Made by a program: the position numbers and the translations under genes. Shown here piece by piece: positions 25,176 to 34,334 of a stretch of DNA of 64,000 nucleotides. The DNA is taken from the NCBI GenBank assembly GCA_964534175.1, contig CAZHNS010000004.1, positions 1 to 64,000 of the forward strand, read 5' to 3'. The notes below the pieces were generated by a model that was not told the DNA's origin, searched no databases, and worked only from the letters and a program-made list of their open reading frames with translations. This stretch comes from JAFGHJ01 sp964534175. Its GTDB lineage: Bacteria; Hydrothermota; UBA3072. Numbering within the stretch: position 1 is the stretch's first letter; each line of letters begins with the position of its first letter.

Positions 25176-25189
25176 ATAGGGGTAATTTG

Positions 25190-26509
25190 ATGCTTAAAAT
25201 CCAAACGCTTGATTATATTCTTTACCAAGATGAGGTCACGGATATATGCTTACAGGGACCTGAAACATTGCTAGATGCAGATATCCTTATTGTAGACCCA
25301 AGCAGATTGCTTTTAATATATAAGAACAAATTAAAAGAAGATAATAATGGAGTTTATTGTTTGTATAATACAGGAGAATCTAATCGATTAATAAGTCGTT
25401 ATAGAGATAGAAGGCGTGAGATTCTCACGCTTTTAGAAAAAGGTAAAATAGTTATTATTATTGCATCTCCATTTTGCTCTTTTAATGGAATGGTTTCGGA
25501 ACGTTATAACATGGCAAGCATTTCCAACTATGACTTTTTGCCGATTCAAATAAGGAGAACAATCTATAAGTCTTTAAAAAGGGGAGAAGGAACGGAAATA
25601 AATATAATCGATCCAAAGGCTGATTTCATTCCGTATTACAAGGCATTTGAAGATAAAATAAACTATAAGGCTTACCTAGATACAATATCGGAAGTTGGGA
25701 TGAAATTAAAGGTATTTCTATCAAATAAGAGTGATAAGCCAGTTGGCTTCAAATTTTTATTTAAAAGAGGGCAAATTGTCTTCTTGCCGAATCCTTCTCT
25801 AGAAGAAGATACCGATAGAAAGAAATTTATCTCTGTTATAGAGAGCTGTTGTAGAAAACTCCTGCAAGCTTCTGTGGCAACTCCTCCTCCCAAATGGATT
25901 ACCGGATATTCTCTGGAAGGAGAAAGTATTCTAACAGAGAAAATACTAAAGATTGATGAAAAGACAGAAAAGTTAGAAAAGGATAAAGAAAAACTAGAGG
26001 AGAAAAAACTGGATTTATCATCCTATAAGAACCTACTATTTGAGCAGGGCGATTTACTGGAAAAGGCTGTTATCAATTCTCTTAAAATTTTGGGATTCAA
26101 GGCAGAGAAAAGAGAAGTTGGTGATTTTGATCATGATGTTGTTTTTGAATCTAAAGAGGGAAAAGGTATTGCAGAGGTTGAAGGGAAGGATAAAGATTGT
26201 ATACATATAAAAAAACTTGACCAACTCAGCCGAGTCGTAGATGAGGACTTTCATATAAATGGTGAATATTCTACAGGTGTTCTGATAGGCAATCATTACC
26301 GGCTTCTGAAACCTGAAGAGCGAAAAGAACCTTTTTCCACAAAAGTTCAGAAATCTGCAGAAAGAAAGCTATTTAAACTGCTAACCACGCTTGAACTTTT
26401 TAAAGCTATTCAATATATTTTCAAGAACCCAAAAGATAAAGATTTTAAAAAAAATTGCAGAATTAAAATATTGAAACAAGTTGGCAAAGAAATAAAATTT
26501 ATCGAATAA
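25190..26509 (+). CDS. Putative PD-(D/E)XK-type nuclease protein of unknown system
   Basis: The 439-residue protein has an N-terminal half that may be a nucleotide-binding-like fold (DADILIVDPSRLLLIY, GKIVIIIASPF). A coiled coil follows (residues about 255-290, KIDEKTEKLEKDKEKLEEKKLDL). The C-terminal domain shows GDFDHDVVFESKEGKGIAEVEGKDKD. Asp followed by E-V-E-G-K fits the core of restriction-endonuclease-like nucleases, with the usual ExK altered to ExEGK. ATG 25190 is preferred over the TTG just before it. Membership of a phage-defence locus is inferred from fold and neighbours; no known system is recognised. Confidence 0.55.
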   Translation: MLKIQTLDYILYQDEVTDICLQGPETLLDADILIVDPSRLLLIYKNKLKEDNNGVYCLYNTGESNRLISRYRDRRREILTLLEKGKIVIIIASPFCSFNGMVSERYNMASISNYDFLPIQIRRTIYKSLKRGEGTEINIIDPKADFIPYYKAFEDKINYKAYLDTISEVGMKLKVFLSNKSDKPVGFKFLFKRGQIVFLPNPSLEEDTDRKKFISVIESCCRKLLQASVATPPPKWITGYSLEGESILTEKILKIDEKTEKLEKDKEKLEEKKLDLSSYKNLLFEQGDLLEKAVINSLKILGFKAEKREVGDFDHDVVFESKEGKGIAEVEGKDKDCIHIKKLDQLSRVVDEDFHINGEYSTGVLIGNHYRLLKPEERKEPFSTKVQKSAERKLFKLLTTLELFKAIQYIFKNPKDKDFKKNCRIKILKQVGKEIKFIE

Positions 26510-26699
26510 CTATTTTTTGAAATAGTTTTTCAACATTTGACACCCACAATCTCTTTCTCCCAAATGACTTGATTTCATTACGATATTTATGGTATAAAAT
26601 TTTAAAAAATTGAGAAATTAGTTAAGTATCTTACTTGAATAAAAATTAAAAAAAGAGGTTAAAATTTTGTCGAAAGGAGAAATTCGGCCCCAAATACAC

Positions 26700-28364
26700 T
26701 TACCAAATTTTTACCTTTATATCAATAATATCTCCATTGCGACGGAAGTAAGAAGGATTAAATTTTATACGGTAGTTATTAGAGAAAAAATCGGGAGCCT
26801 TAACGAATATCGGGTTAAATTGATCTGGTTTATAAATCCATTCTATTTTTATTAGCCAATTATTATTATCTAAAATATTTCGCATTCTTTTGTTTTCTAG
26901 GCATAAATAAGACCATACATAAATAGGCTTTCTCTTAATAAAACCTTTCCCAAATAAATCCTTGGATAAGGAGATATTATTCTTTCGTAAATTAGCAACT
27001 ATATTAACGATTAAACCTGCCAAAAGTTCATCTCCATTTATTTTAAGAATATCCTGGATATCTTTTAAAATTACATAAGCAAGCAAGCGTCTCTTTGTAT
27101 TGGTACTTTTATTTTCAATTTTTTTGACAAAAAATTTATCTGTAAACTTAAAGATCTCTTCTTTTTTTAATCTTTCGTGGAAAATTGTCTTAAAAGTCTC
27201 TTTCGAATAATGTATTATAATTTTCCATTTATCAAAACTCTTTTTTATTCTTGAGTTATCATACCATAGAAGACTGGTTTCAATGGCTTGAATTAAATTT
27301 CCAACAGGAAGGTTTTCGTTAATTATTTTCTTCAGATTATCAAAATTATAAAAAATGGAAGAAGGCACTTCTTTACCACAATCAACTGTAATTCCAAACC
27401 TATCGAAATCTTGAACCCCAAACTTAATTAAATTAGCACATATAATAGAGCTTTGCAAAATATGCATACCCCTAGATAAAGAATCAGTATACATAAGGAT
27501 GTTTAATTGCTCTTTGTTCTGAGCTATCTCGCTTTCTACTATCGATGTAACCTTAAATCCTTTAAAAGTGGTAAAGGCCTCAGCAAATAGAAATTTTAAA
27601 CCTAGGGGCAAAGTTTTAACTGCCTCTTTAGCATTGTCCTTTTGAAGAATACAAAGTATCATACTAATAATAATGGAATGGCACGTATTTGTTAAAGAAT
27701 CAAATATTTTCAGAAATTCTCTGGGACTTAATTTTACTGTTTCTTCTTTCCCTTTATATTTATCAATATAATGTATTTCATGAAGTTTGAAATTAACCCC
27801 TCCATGGGAAATCGCATTTCTTATGATCTTATTATATCCGTTGACTATTTCTCCTAGATTGTGTTGTTTTAGCAAATTGACCTGATTCGGTAGAGTCTGA
27901 CCTTCAATATAGTTTTTTTCTTTCTTTCTTTCGAGAACATGTAGGGGTATTTTGATTAAATTACTGTAGATATGCTCACAATAACGGATATACTCGGGGT
28001 GCCATAAATTCTCGAATTCAATTATATTAGCTATTTTATTTAAATCTAAATTTTCTTCTTTATTCCAACTTTCGCTCTCTCTTAATGTCGAGAATATAGC
28101 AGAAGTTATTTCTTTGTGAAATCGGATAAGCCCTTCATAAAATGCACTTCTATTATTATCAAAGAATGTTAGCATTTTTTTTACTGTACTTTTATCGAAG
28201 AATTCAAACGGTTTATTTTTTGCGAATCTATAAAGCGAGTAATGAAAATCTGTGAAAGTTGAATCTGATACTATATAATGGAACTTTCTTAAAATATATT
28301 TTTTTCTTATTTCTCTTTCGTTCTTAGAGAAAACAAAATTCTCATATAAATCGTTAAAGTTCAT
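26700..28364 (-). CDS. Large helical protein with HEPN-type RNxxxH motif
   Basis: The 554-residue protein has no signal or membrane segment. Around residue 182 it reads YNKIIRNAISHGGVNF, then ID-Y-GKEETVKLSPREFLKIFDSLT. This is the layout of HEPN ribonucleases, with Arg182-Asn183 and His187 as the R-x4-H pair. The rest (residues 230-554) matches nothing I know. HEPN domains are common in abortive-infection and toxin systems. It starts 3 bp after the upstream gene's stop, without an SD, so translational coupling is likely. Confidence 0.55.
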   Translation of the reverse strand: MNFNDLYENFVFSKNEREIRKKYILRKFHYIVSDSTFTDFHYSLYRFAKNKPFEFFDKSTVKKMLTFFDNNRSAFYEGLIRFHKEITSAIFSTLRESESWNKEENLDLNKIANIIEFENLWHPEYIRYCEHIYSNLIKIPLHVLERKKEKNYIEGQTLPNQVNLLKQHNLGEIVNGYNKIIRNAISHGGVNFKLHEIHYIDKYKGKEETVKLSPREFLKIFDSLTNTCHSIIISMILCILQKDNAKEAVKTLPLGLKFLFAEAFTTFKGFKVTSIVESEIAQNKEQLNILMYTDSLSRGMHILQSSIICANLIKFGVQDFDRFGITVDCGKEVPSSIFYNFDNLKKIINENLPVGNLIQAIETSLLWYDNSRIKKSFDKWKIIIHYSKETFKTIFHERLKKEEIFKFTDKFFVKKIENKSTNTKRRLLAYVILKDIQDILKINGDELLAGLIVNIVANLRKNNISLSKDLFGKGFIKRKPIYVWSYLCLENKRMRNILDNNNWLIKIEWIYKPDQFNPIFVKAPDFFSNNYRIKFNPSYFRRNGDIIDIKVKIW

Positions 28365-28367
28365 TTT

Positions 28368-29243
28368 TTAATACTTAGGTATATTTAATTCTTCTTTTTT
28401 AAAATTATTCCAGAAATTAATTATTTCTAGAAGAATTTTATCTGTATTAATAATAGTTTGCCCTTTAGGTATTACTGTGCCAAAAACTTTTAAGGTAAGA
28501 GATAAAAACATTTCAGTCAATTGCATTTGAAGATAAGTAGGGACCTTACTCATCTGTGGAGATTTAATATCATGAATCTGCCTTAAAGCGAACGGTTCTG
28601 CATGAGCATAATTTGATAGTAGCTTGAAGAAAAATTTATAATACGATTTATGAATTCCGGCTATTTTTGTCCTTGTTTCTAAAGTGTTTAGGGCAAATTT
28701 ATGTGTTTCTAATAATGATTGCTTTTTTTCCTTATCTAATTCATTGAACATTTTCAATTGTTTTATGAGCTTTTTAAATACATTAATCTGGTATTTCTCT
28801 TCGGCGATAAGAACTTTAAAATAATTTGAAGATTCTCGCATCTTTTCACTTTCGTAACAAGCATTTCTATCCCACATAATGAGCCTTAATTTCTTTTCAT
28901 CAGCTTTTTGCGGATCAATTAAAACATAATACATGTTAACATAGCCTTCAAACAGTGTTCGAAGTAACACATAAGTGGATGGGAAATCATGTATTTTAGA
29001 AAATTTTTCGGATTGGGGAAAATCTATTATTTCTTGGGGATTAATAATTCTCCAAATAGATAGTGAAACTAAAGTATTTTTGGTTAAAAAATCAGAAGCC
29101 AGAGCCTGAGCCCTATTACATCCTAGGCCCGAAGTTTCATATGATACGTTTAGAGCTGAAGATATTACTTTCTGCAGCGATTCTTTTATATTCCCAATTG
29201 CTTGGTGTATTGTTTTCTCTGGATTAAAAACTTTTTCTTCCAT
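28368..29243 (-). CDS. Helical protein resembling DUF5677
   Basis: The 291-residue all-helical protein has YVLLRTLFEGYVNMYYV (Arg95, Glu99) and later YKFFFKLLSNYAHAEPFA (Ser210, His214). DUF5677 proteins combine an R-x-L-x-E-x helix with a later Ser...His motif, so the resemblance is real but unproven. That family is often found near toxins or defence genes. It sits immediately upstream of the HEPN-like gene, separated by 3 bp. Confidence 0.5.
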   Translation of the reverse strand: MEEKVFNPEKTIHQAIGNIKESLQKVISSALNVSYETSGLGCNRAQALASDFLTKNTLVSLSIWRIINPQEIIDFPQSEKFSKIHDFPSTYVLLRTLFEGYVNMYYVLIDPQKADEKKLRLIMWDRNACYESEKMRESSNYFKVLIAEEKYQINVFKKLIKQLKMFNELDKEKKQSLLETHKFALNTLETRTKIAGIHKSYYKFFFKLLSNYAHAEPFALRQIHDIKSPQMSKVPTYLQMQLTEMFLSLTLKVFGTVIPKGQTIINTDKILLEIINFWNNFKKEELNIPKY

Positions 29244-29320
29244 AAGTTATTGCTTCTAGAAGGTTATGAAACAATTAAGTTTGCAATTAAACATTGAAAA
29301 CCTTATTTGTTTTCTTATGA

Positions 29321-29764
29321 TTATATAAAACTAACTTGTACATACAATCCTTCAGTTGTATTCTGAATTTTTAGGCCAAAGGTAGAAAGATAATTTTCCA
29401 TAAGTTTAACTCCATTCTGTAATCCAAAATCATTATTTTGATATTTCTCTCTAAAATAATGTATTATTTCCATGCTTTCTTCCCTATAAAAAGTACACTT
29501 TTTTAAATCCTTAGGTATGCTTACTAAATCTCTACAACTATCATAATAACTGAAAAAATATGAAAGGTATAAAGAAGTAATTCTTATATAAGGCTGAATT
29601 AAATTAAGTAATTCTTCAATAGTTAAAAGCCAAAATTTAAATTTCAATATGTTCTTTTTTATTTCTTTATAATAAAAATTCTTTCTCAATAAATTATTTA
29701 TGTAATTTGTAGATGTTTCTTTAATGAAATTTAGAAACCTCTCGCTGTTTTTATTAAATACCAT
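29321..29764 (-). CDS. Hypothetical protein of the island module
   Basis: The 147-residue protein is helical and unusually aromatic (YIRITSLYLSYFFSYYDSC), with no signal and no recognised family. There is no SD before its ATG. Its position between the HNH gene (50 bp upstream) and the DUF5677-like gene (77 bp downstream), on the same strand, suggests it belongs to one four-gene unit. Confidence 0.45.
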   Translation of the reverse strand: MVFNKNSERFLNFIKETSTNYINNLLRKNFYYKEIKKNILKFKFWLLTIEELLNLIQPYIRITSLYLSYFFSYYDSCRDLVSIPKDLKKCTFYREESMEIIHYFREKYQNNDFGLQNGVKLMENYLSTFGLKIQNTTEGLYVQVSFI

Positions 29765-29814
29765 TTTTGTAATTTCAATCGCGACACTTGTTCTAAGTGT
29801 TTTCGGTTGATCTC

Positions 29815-30609
29815 CTAAAGCTTTTTTAGTTCCCCTCCCAAGGGTTTAAAACCTCCATATACTTTAAAAGGAAAACAAGTGCTTTTTTCATTTTCCAAAA
29901 TTCTAGGTGGCACTTCTGAAAAACCACAAACTTGAAATATGATTTTTCCTCTCTCTAAATTAATCCCCTTTTTTGAAGACTGATGTTTAGAAAAGATAAA
30001 TGAACATGTTTCGCTAGGGTTAAGAGAAGATATCCACAAGAGAATTGCAGTGTGTCCCTCATCATCTTTACCCCACATCCTTACTACATCCCAATCAATA
30101 TTAGTTCCTTTTCGATTCATTGATAAATTTTCTCTTTTACTTGATACTCTTATTGAAATTTTTTTGGGATTAAAATCCATAGGGATCTGAAATATTTTTA
30201 AGTTTATTTGATAATGTACTTTGGTGTCATTATTATGAAGATTAAATTTAAAAAATTCGCCCCATTCTCCTGTTCCCAATCTCATTTCATCTGGACTAAC
30301 TGAAATTGGATATTTTGGAGGCGTTCTATAAGGATTTTCTTCTACCCATTCCCACCAATTATCCCTATATTTTTTTATTTCAGAAGGAGAATATTTGTTC
30401 CCCTTGGGATGTTTAGTACTATAATGACCTGCTTCTGCATGGCACTTTTGACATAGAACAATTGCATTTTCGATATCACTAGAGCCCCCTTCTGCCTCGG
30501 GGATAATATGATGCACCTCGCAATTCCTTCCACAAAATTCATTGCAAACACAACAACACCGATTTGATTTAACTAATACTTCTTCTTTTGTCTTTTTGAG
30601 GAACGGCAT
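29815..30609 (-). CDS. HNH endonuclease-domain protein
   Basis: Residues 18-57 form an HNH nuclease: a cysteine cluster (RCCCVCNEFC), CEVHHIIPEAEGGSSDIENAIVLC, and the closing CQKCH. His33-His34, Asn48 and the terminal His57 fill the HNH positions; the Cys pairs bind the structural zinc. Residues about 100-264 look like a beta-sandwich of unknown role (FKFNLHNNDTKVHYQINLKIF, HTAILLWISSLNPSE). An SD (AAAGGT) precedes the ATG. It is the first gene of the four-gene minus-strand module, and its partner genes suggest a defence role. Confidence 0.8.
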   Translation of the reverse strand: MPFLKKTKEEVLVKSNRCCCVCNEFCGRNCEVHHIIPEAEGGSSDIENAIVLCQKCHAEAGHYSTKHPKGNKYSPSEIKKYRDNWWEWVEENPYRTPPKYPISVSPDEMRLGTGEWGEFFKFNLHNNDTKVHYQINLKIFQIPMDFNPKKISIRVSSKRENLSMNRKGTNIDWDVVRMWGKDDEGHTAILLWISSLNPSETCSFIFSKHQSSKKGINLERGKIIFQVCGFSEVPPRILENEKSTCFPFKVYGGFKPLGGELKKL

Positions 30610-30706
30610 AATTGTTTACCTTTTTAAACCCCAATAAACCTTCTCCAAAATTATTCAACCAGCAAAATCGCAGAACAGTTAAATAGGAACATATAATCAT
30701 AGTGTA

Positions 30707-30762
30707 AATTTAATGTACGTATCATATATGTCAATGGTTATAGAAACTACGTACATTAAATT
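30707..30762. repeat. Perfect 15-bp inverted repeat with 26-nt loop
   Basis: AATTTAATGTACGTA (30707-30721) and TACGTACATTAAATT (30748-30762) are exact reverse complements. No T-tract follows, so a terminator is unlikely. It may be an operator or a recombination/element end at the border of the island. Confidence 0.7.
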
Positions 30763-30822
30763 GGTGAAATGGTTAAATAGGGGAATGGTTAAATAGTGAA
30801 AAAGCTTACGACAACAAAAGAA

Positions 30823-30854
30823 ACAAAAAAATCTTGTAAATCTGCGTTTATCTG
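30823..30854. repeat. 32-bp direct repeat, left copy (flanks the patatin gene)
   Basis: The block from ACAAAAAAATCTTG to GCGTTTATCTG is identical at 34288-34319. The two copies lie on either side of the gene at 30950-34096, in the same orientation. Confidence 0.8.
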
Positions 30855-30949
30855 CGTCCCATTTGTGTTTTTCAATTTTCAATTTGCAATTTACAACTTA
30901 CAATTTACAAATAGATACTCGGCGGTATGCGGGCGACAAACTGAAGCTT

Positions 30950-33900
30950 TTAGAGTCCGATTCCGTATAAAACCACCGATAAATTTAGATCTTTAATGAG
31001 GTTACCGGTGGTATTTGACCAGCCTAATCCTATATTAAGAATACTTGTATCCAGGTATACCCCAATGTTTTGAGCGAAAAAGTTTGCGCCTTCGTCGAGC
31101 ATGGAAGACCATGAGTCGGATGCGCCCGCCCAGTAGAGAGAATTTAAAAAATATAAGTTTGCTCTTAATCCGAGAACTTCCATTTCTACCAATGTAAATC
31201 TCGTGGAACCGCCAAGCTTAAACATGCATGGCTCGATAAATTCATTACGAGAATAACCGGGAAGGTCTTCAAAATCATATAGTCTCAGTTGATAGCTCCC
31301 TGCGGGAGTTATTCCTCCCATGCTGTAACGTTCCCAGAAAGCGATTTCTTCTTGATGGAAACTACCGTAGGCTTCACCGGTTAATACTGTTTTAACCTTT
31401 TTCTGTATTCTAAAACCCCAAACAACAGTTCCTTTTATTTTTGATTTCCACGCACTTCTATTTAAGTCATATACGGTTTCAAAACTACCTTTACTACCAG
31501 AAGATGGGAAAACTCCTCTATCGAGCTCATCATATCCGAAACGCAAAAACAAATTAAAAGGGCGCTCCAGGCTGTCACCCTCAGAAACGCCGTTAAGCGA
31601 TATTTTCGAGCAGGATTCAACGCCGGGGATAAAAGCGAAATCAGCTTTTTTATTAAAAAAGATATCTCCGTTAGATATATATATAGGCCAGGATAAACTT
31701 CCGGAAAAAAGCTCTTCATATTGCATGTCATAATGGGTTGTATCCGGGAGACCTGGATACAGTAAGCTTCTGCCCCCTATAGAAAAATCAGGAATAAATG
31801 CCCCCCAGGATTTACCCGCCGGAGAATATTTATTAAAGCCTATATTCCAACTATGCCCTTGAGGCAATTCCCTGGCTGCTTTCACGGGAAAGTTTTGCCC
31901 AAGATTTGCGTAAAAAGAACGATCGCCCAAACCCCTGATTCGCTTTGTCCTTAACTCGGTAAACAAATTTATACCCTGATCCTTATCAAAAGATAAAGCC
32001 GGGAATTCGAGTGTGTGGCCGGTTTTGGGTCTAACTCTAATACTGAGTAGTGAATCGGTTGTTACCCCTTCTACAGAAATAGTCCTCAGTTGATAATCTT
32101 CATATATTCTTTTGCTCACCCCTAAAATTCCTTTGGGGGATAAAGAATCTTTAAATTCTTTTTCCAGCACAACATCTAGGTTGGAACTTTCCTTTTCCTG
32201 TTCAGCCTTCTGATTTGAAGTGTCTTTTGAGCTGCCCGGGATAACAATTTTAACCCCTTTTAGTTTTTTCCCTCTATCCCCGGAAATTAAGAGAATGTCT
32301 TTACCTTCAAGATATAAATATTCGGCATAGACAACCAAAGGGGGAATATACCATCTGTTCACATATTCTCTTTCTGTAATTTCTTTTAATTCATGATAGC
32401 CTAATTTTCTTCCCTTTTTAATCATTTCGCTTTTTATTTTTTTGGTAATGGCAATACTATCGGCAATAGCAATACTGTCGCGACGGGTAGCACTGTCAGA
32501 GGGATTTTTTTTACTCATCATTAATCTTACTTCGACCGTATCCGAATACTCCTCTTTGTTCCTCAGAAAGAACTCAACATTTATTTTTTCATTACTCTTG
32601 TTTATTTTAGCTCCAACGTTTTCATAATCCCCGGTAGTATAAATATTTCTTATAGCATAACAAACATCTTTTTTCTCGATATAACTCCCTTCTACAAGCT
32701 TTGCTGCTTTTTTTGCTTTTTTCCCTTCCGGAGAATCGACTATCAAAGTGTCATTGTCGTTTACATAATAGAATTTCACTGAACCTACCTCAAAAATTTC
32801 TATATCTTCGACCGGAGAATCGCTGCCGCTTTCCATTTTAATTAATTCTTCTTTTATCTTATATATTCTCCCCATCGCGGTACAGTATCCTTTATTAATC
32901 AATTCTTCCAATTTCTCTTCGTTAAAATCAAAACCACCCGTTACATCTATATCTATTTGTCCGTTGGAATGATTCCAGCTATTCCACACGTGGAATTCCC
33001 TGGAAAAACAAGAGCTTTTATTTAGAACCCCGATGCCGACTAAACCGAACATTTCTTCTTCTAACTCCGGGGCTTTATCTTTGGTTTCTCTCCTTTCCGA
33101 CGGATAGGAAGAAATTACATAAATTTTTTCTCCTTTTTCCTTATTGTGTATATTAATAATATTATCCGGGTTTCTTAGCGTATCGAAATCCTGAAGGAAG
33201 GCATCGACGGGAAGGTTATCAAGAATTCCTCCATCGATATATTCTTTGCCTTCTATTATCATCGGTTCGAAAGCCACAGGAACGGAAGCGCTCGCTCGAA
33301 CAGCAGTGGAAACAGTCCCTTTCACTCTTAATTCCGATTCCCCGCTGTTAAGATTTACAACCATGGCACCAAAAGGATGGGGTAATTCAGAAAAATCAAA
33401 ACCCGCCTTGTAACATGCGGCGAGTGTTTTGTCGGCAATTTCATCGGTAAATTTCTGCGCGGTTCTAATTCCCTTGCCGGGGTTGTACGAAATAAAAAGC
33501 GGTTTCCAGGTTAACCCGACTTCCATGGCAGGAGGTCTTGGTTTGTTTTGGAGACGTTCCCAGATTGGAGTGTATGTTCTTTTCTGCTGGTCCTGGAAGA
33601 ATGTTTTCCAATCGATATCTTTCTTTACAATAGATTCTAAACTATCGGGGGAATATCCGCTTGCGTACAAACCGCCGACTATCGAACCTATACTTGTACC
33701 GGAGATACCATCTATCGGAATGTAATTTTGCTCGAGAGCACGGAGTACACCAATATGAGCAATGCCCCTTACAACACCTCCGGCAAGAACTACAGCCACC
33801 TTTACTTTTTTATGTAACCCCGGAACTTCTTCCCAATCGCCGTCTCTGATTTTTTGCTTCGCACTAAAATTTTCCGAGAAGAGATTTTTCTCCCAGGTTA

Positions 33901-34096
33901 ACGTTAAATATTGAGCATCAGGTTTCAGGCGAAAATATACCGGAAAATCTTCCGAAAACAGGGGCAGCGAAAATATTATTATTAAAAACAAAGACACAAT
34001 CGCATACAAATTAAATGGGGAAAGGACGTTCGTATATCTTTTTGTTGTGTTCAAAATAATGTTTTTGTTTAATACTGTGTTTTTTTGTAAAAACAT
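30950..34096 (-). CDS. Patatin-like phospholipase with outer-membrane beta-barrel (type Vd secretion-like)
   Basis: The 1048-residue protein has an N-terminal membrane/signal segment and then a patatin domain. The oxyanion loop is GGVVRGIAHIGVL (106-118), Ser135 lies in GTSIGS and Asp288 in IDGG; together they form the Ser-Asp dyad. A POTRA-like region follows (about 425-530, including YIEKKDVCYAIRNIYTTGDYENVGAKI). A C-terminal Omp85/BamA-type barrel ends in an aromatic-rich strand. This is the FplA/PlpD layout of type Vd autotransporters, so the lipase would be displayed or released at the surface. The SD AAGGAGGGG fixes the start. An insert with a low-complexity charged segment (about 600-660) is unusual. 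Confidence 0.88.
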   Translation of the reverse strand: MFLQKNTVLNKNIILNTTKRYTNVLSPFNLYAIVSLFLIIIFSLPLFSEDFPVYFRLKPDAQYLTLTWEKNLFSENFSAKQKIRDGDWEEVPGLHKKVKVAVVLAGGVVRGIAHIGVLRALEQNYIPIDGISGTSIGSIVGGLYASGYSPDSLESIVKKDIDWKTFFQDQQKRTYTPIWERLQNKPRPPAMEVGLTWKPLFISYNPGKGIRTAQKFTDEIADKTLAACYKAGFDFSELPHPFGAMVVNLNSGESELRVKGTVSTAVRASASVPVAFEPMIIEGKEYIDGGILDNLPVDAFLQDFDTLRNPDNIINIHNKEKGEKIYVISSYPSERRETKDKAPELEEEMFGLVGIGVLNKSSCFSREFHVWNSWNHSNGQIDIDVTGGFDFNEEKLEELINKGYCTAMGRIYKIKEELIKMESGSDSPVEDIEIFEVGSVKFYYVNDNDTLIVDSPEGKKAKKAAKLVEGSYIEKKDVCYAIRNIYTTGDYENVGAKINKSNEKINVEFFLRNKEEYSDTVEVRLMMSKKNPSDSATRRDSIAIADSIAITKKIKSEMIKKGRKLGYHELKEITEREYVNRWYIPPLVVYAEYLYLEGKDILLISGDRGKKLKGVKIVIPGSSKDTSNQKAEQEKESSNLDVVLEKEFKDSLSPKGILGVSKRIYEDYQLRTISVEGVTTDSLLSIRVRPKTGHTLEFPALSFDKDQGINLFTELRTKRIRGLGDRSFYANLGQNFPVKAARELPQGHSWNIGFNKYSPAGKSWGAFIPDFSIGGRSLLYPGLPDTTHYDMQYEELFSGSLSWPIYISNGDIFFNKKADFAFIPGVESCSKISLNGVSEGDSLERPFNLFLRFGYDELDRGVFPSSGSKGSFETVYDLNRSAWKSKIKGTVVWGFRIQKKVKTVLTGEAYGSFHQEEIAFWERYSMGGITPAGSYQLRLYDFEDLPGYSRNEFIEPCMFKLGGSTRFTLVEMEVLGLRANLYFLNSLYWAGASDSWSSMLDEGANFFAQNIGVYLDTSILNIGLGWSNTTGNLIKDLNLSVVLYGIGL

Positions 34097-34181
34097 TTTC
34101 CCCTCCTTGTGGTTTTTATAGTACTATTATTTCAAAGAATACTATATGTAGACATATTAAAGTTACTGTTCTGTGACTTTT

Positions 34182-34236
34182 AGTCAAGGGGCGGGGATGC
34201 TTCATATCGGTTAATTGGGAAATTGGTTGATTGGTA
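34182..34236. repeat. Intergenic repeat plus TTGACT, inverted relative of 17518-17576
   Basis: Read on the minus strand it runs CCAATCAACCAATTTCCC, AATTAACCGATATGAAGCAT, then CCCCGCCCCTTGACT. The same order (AACC...AATTAAC...GAAGCATC...CCCC then TTGAC) occurs at 17518-17575. It probably supplies the patatin gene's -35 region; a -10 box is less clear. Confidence 0.55.
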
Positions 34237-34287
34237 AAGTTGAAAATCTCGCAGCTAACAGCCGACTGCTGACGGCAATTAGAAACA

Positions 34288-34319
34288 ACAAAAAAATCTT
34301 GTAAATCTGCGTTTATCTG
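34288..34319. repeat. 32-bp direct repeat, right copy
   Basis: It is identical to 30823-30854 and lies immediately after the 3' end of the PD40 gene on the other side of the patatin gene. Confidence 0.8.
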
Positions 34320-34334
34320 AGTGCTATTCTGCTA

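Larger units (their letters stand above)
30610..30949. other. Non-coding spacer with inverted repeat and intergenic repeat text
   Basis: This 340-base spacer marks the island edge. It contains the 15-bp inverted repeat (30707-30762), a tandem AATGGTTAAATAG (30770-30796) and the 32-bp block shared with 34288-34319. A run of AATTTTCAATTTGCAATTTAC variants also lies here. I see no gene in it. Confidence 0.5.

Noticed and set aside
26537..26542. TTGACA followed by a C-rich stretch like the 18-bp spacer family
   Set aside because: No -10 hexamer follows at 15-19 bp, and it lies between convergent genes, so it was not called a promoter.
30707..30796. Possible CRISPR-like repeat unit (inverted repeat plus tandem AATGGTTAAATAG)
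   Set aside because: There is only one inverted pair and two short tandem copies, with no regular spacer array and no cas genes.
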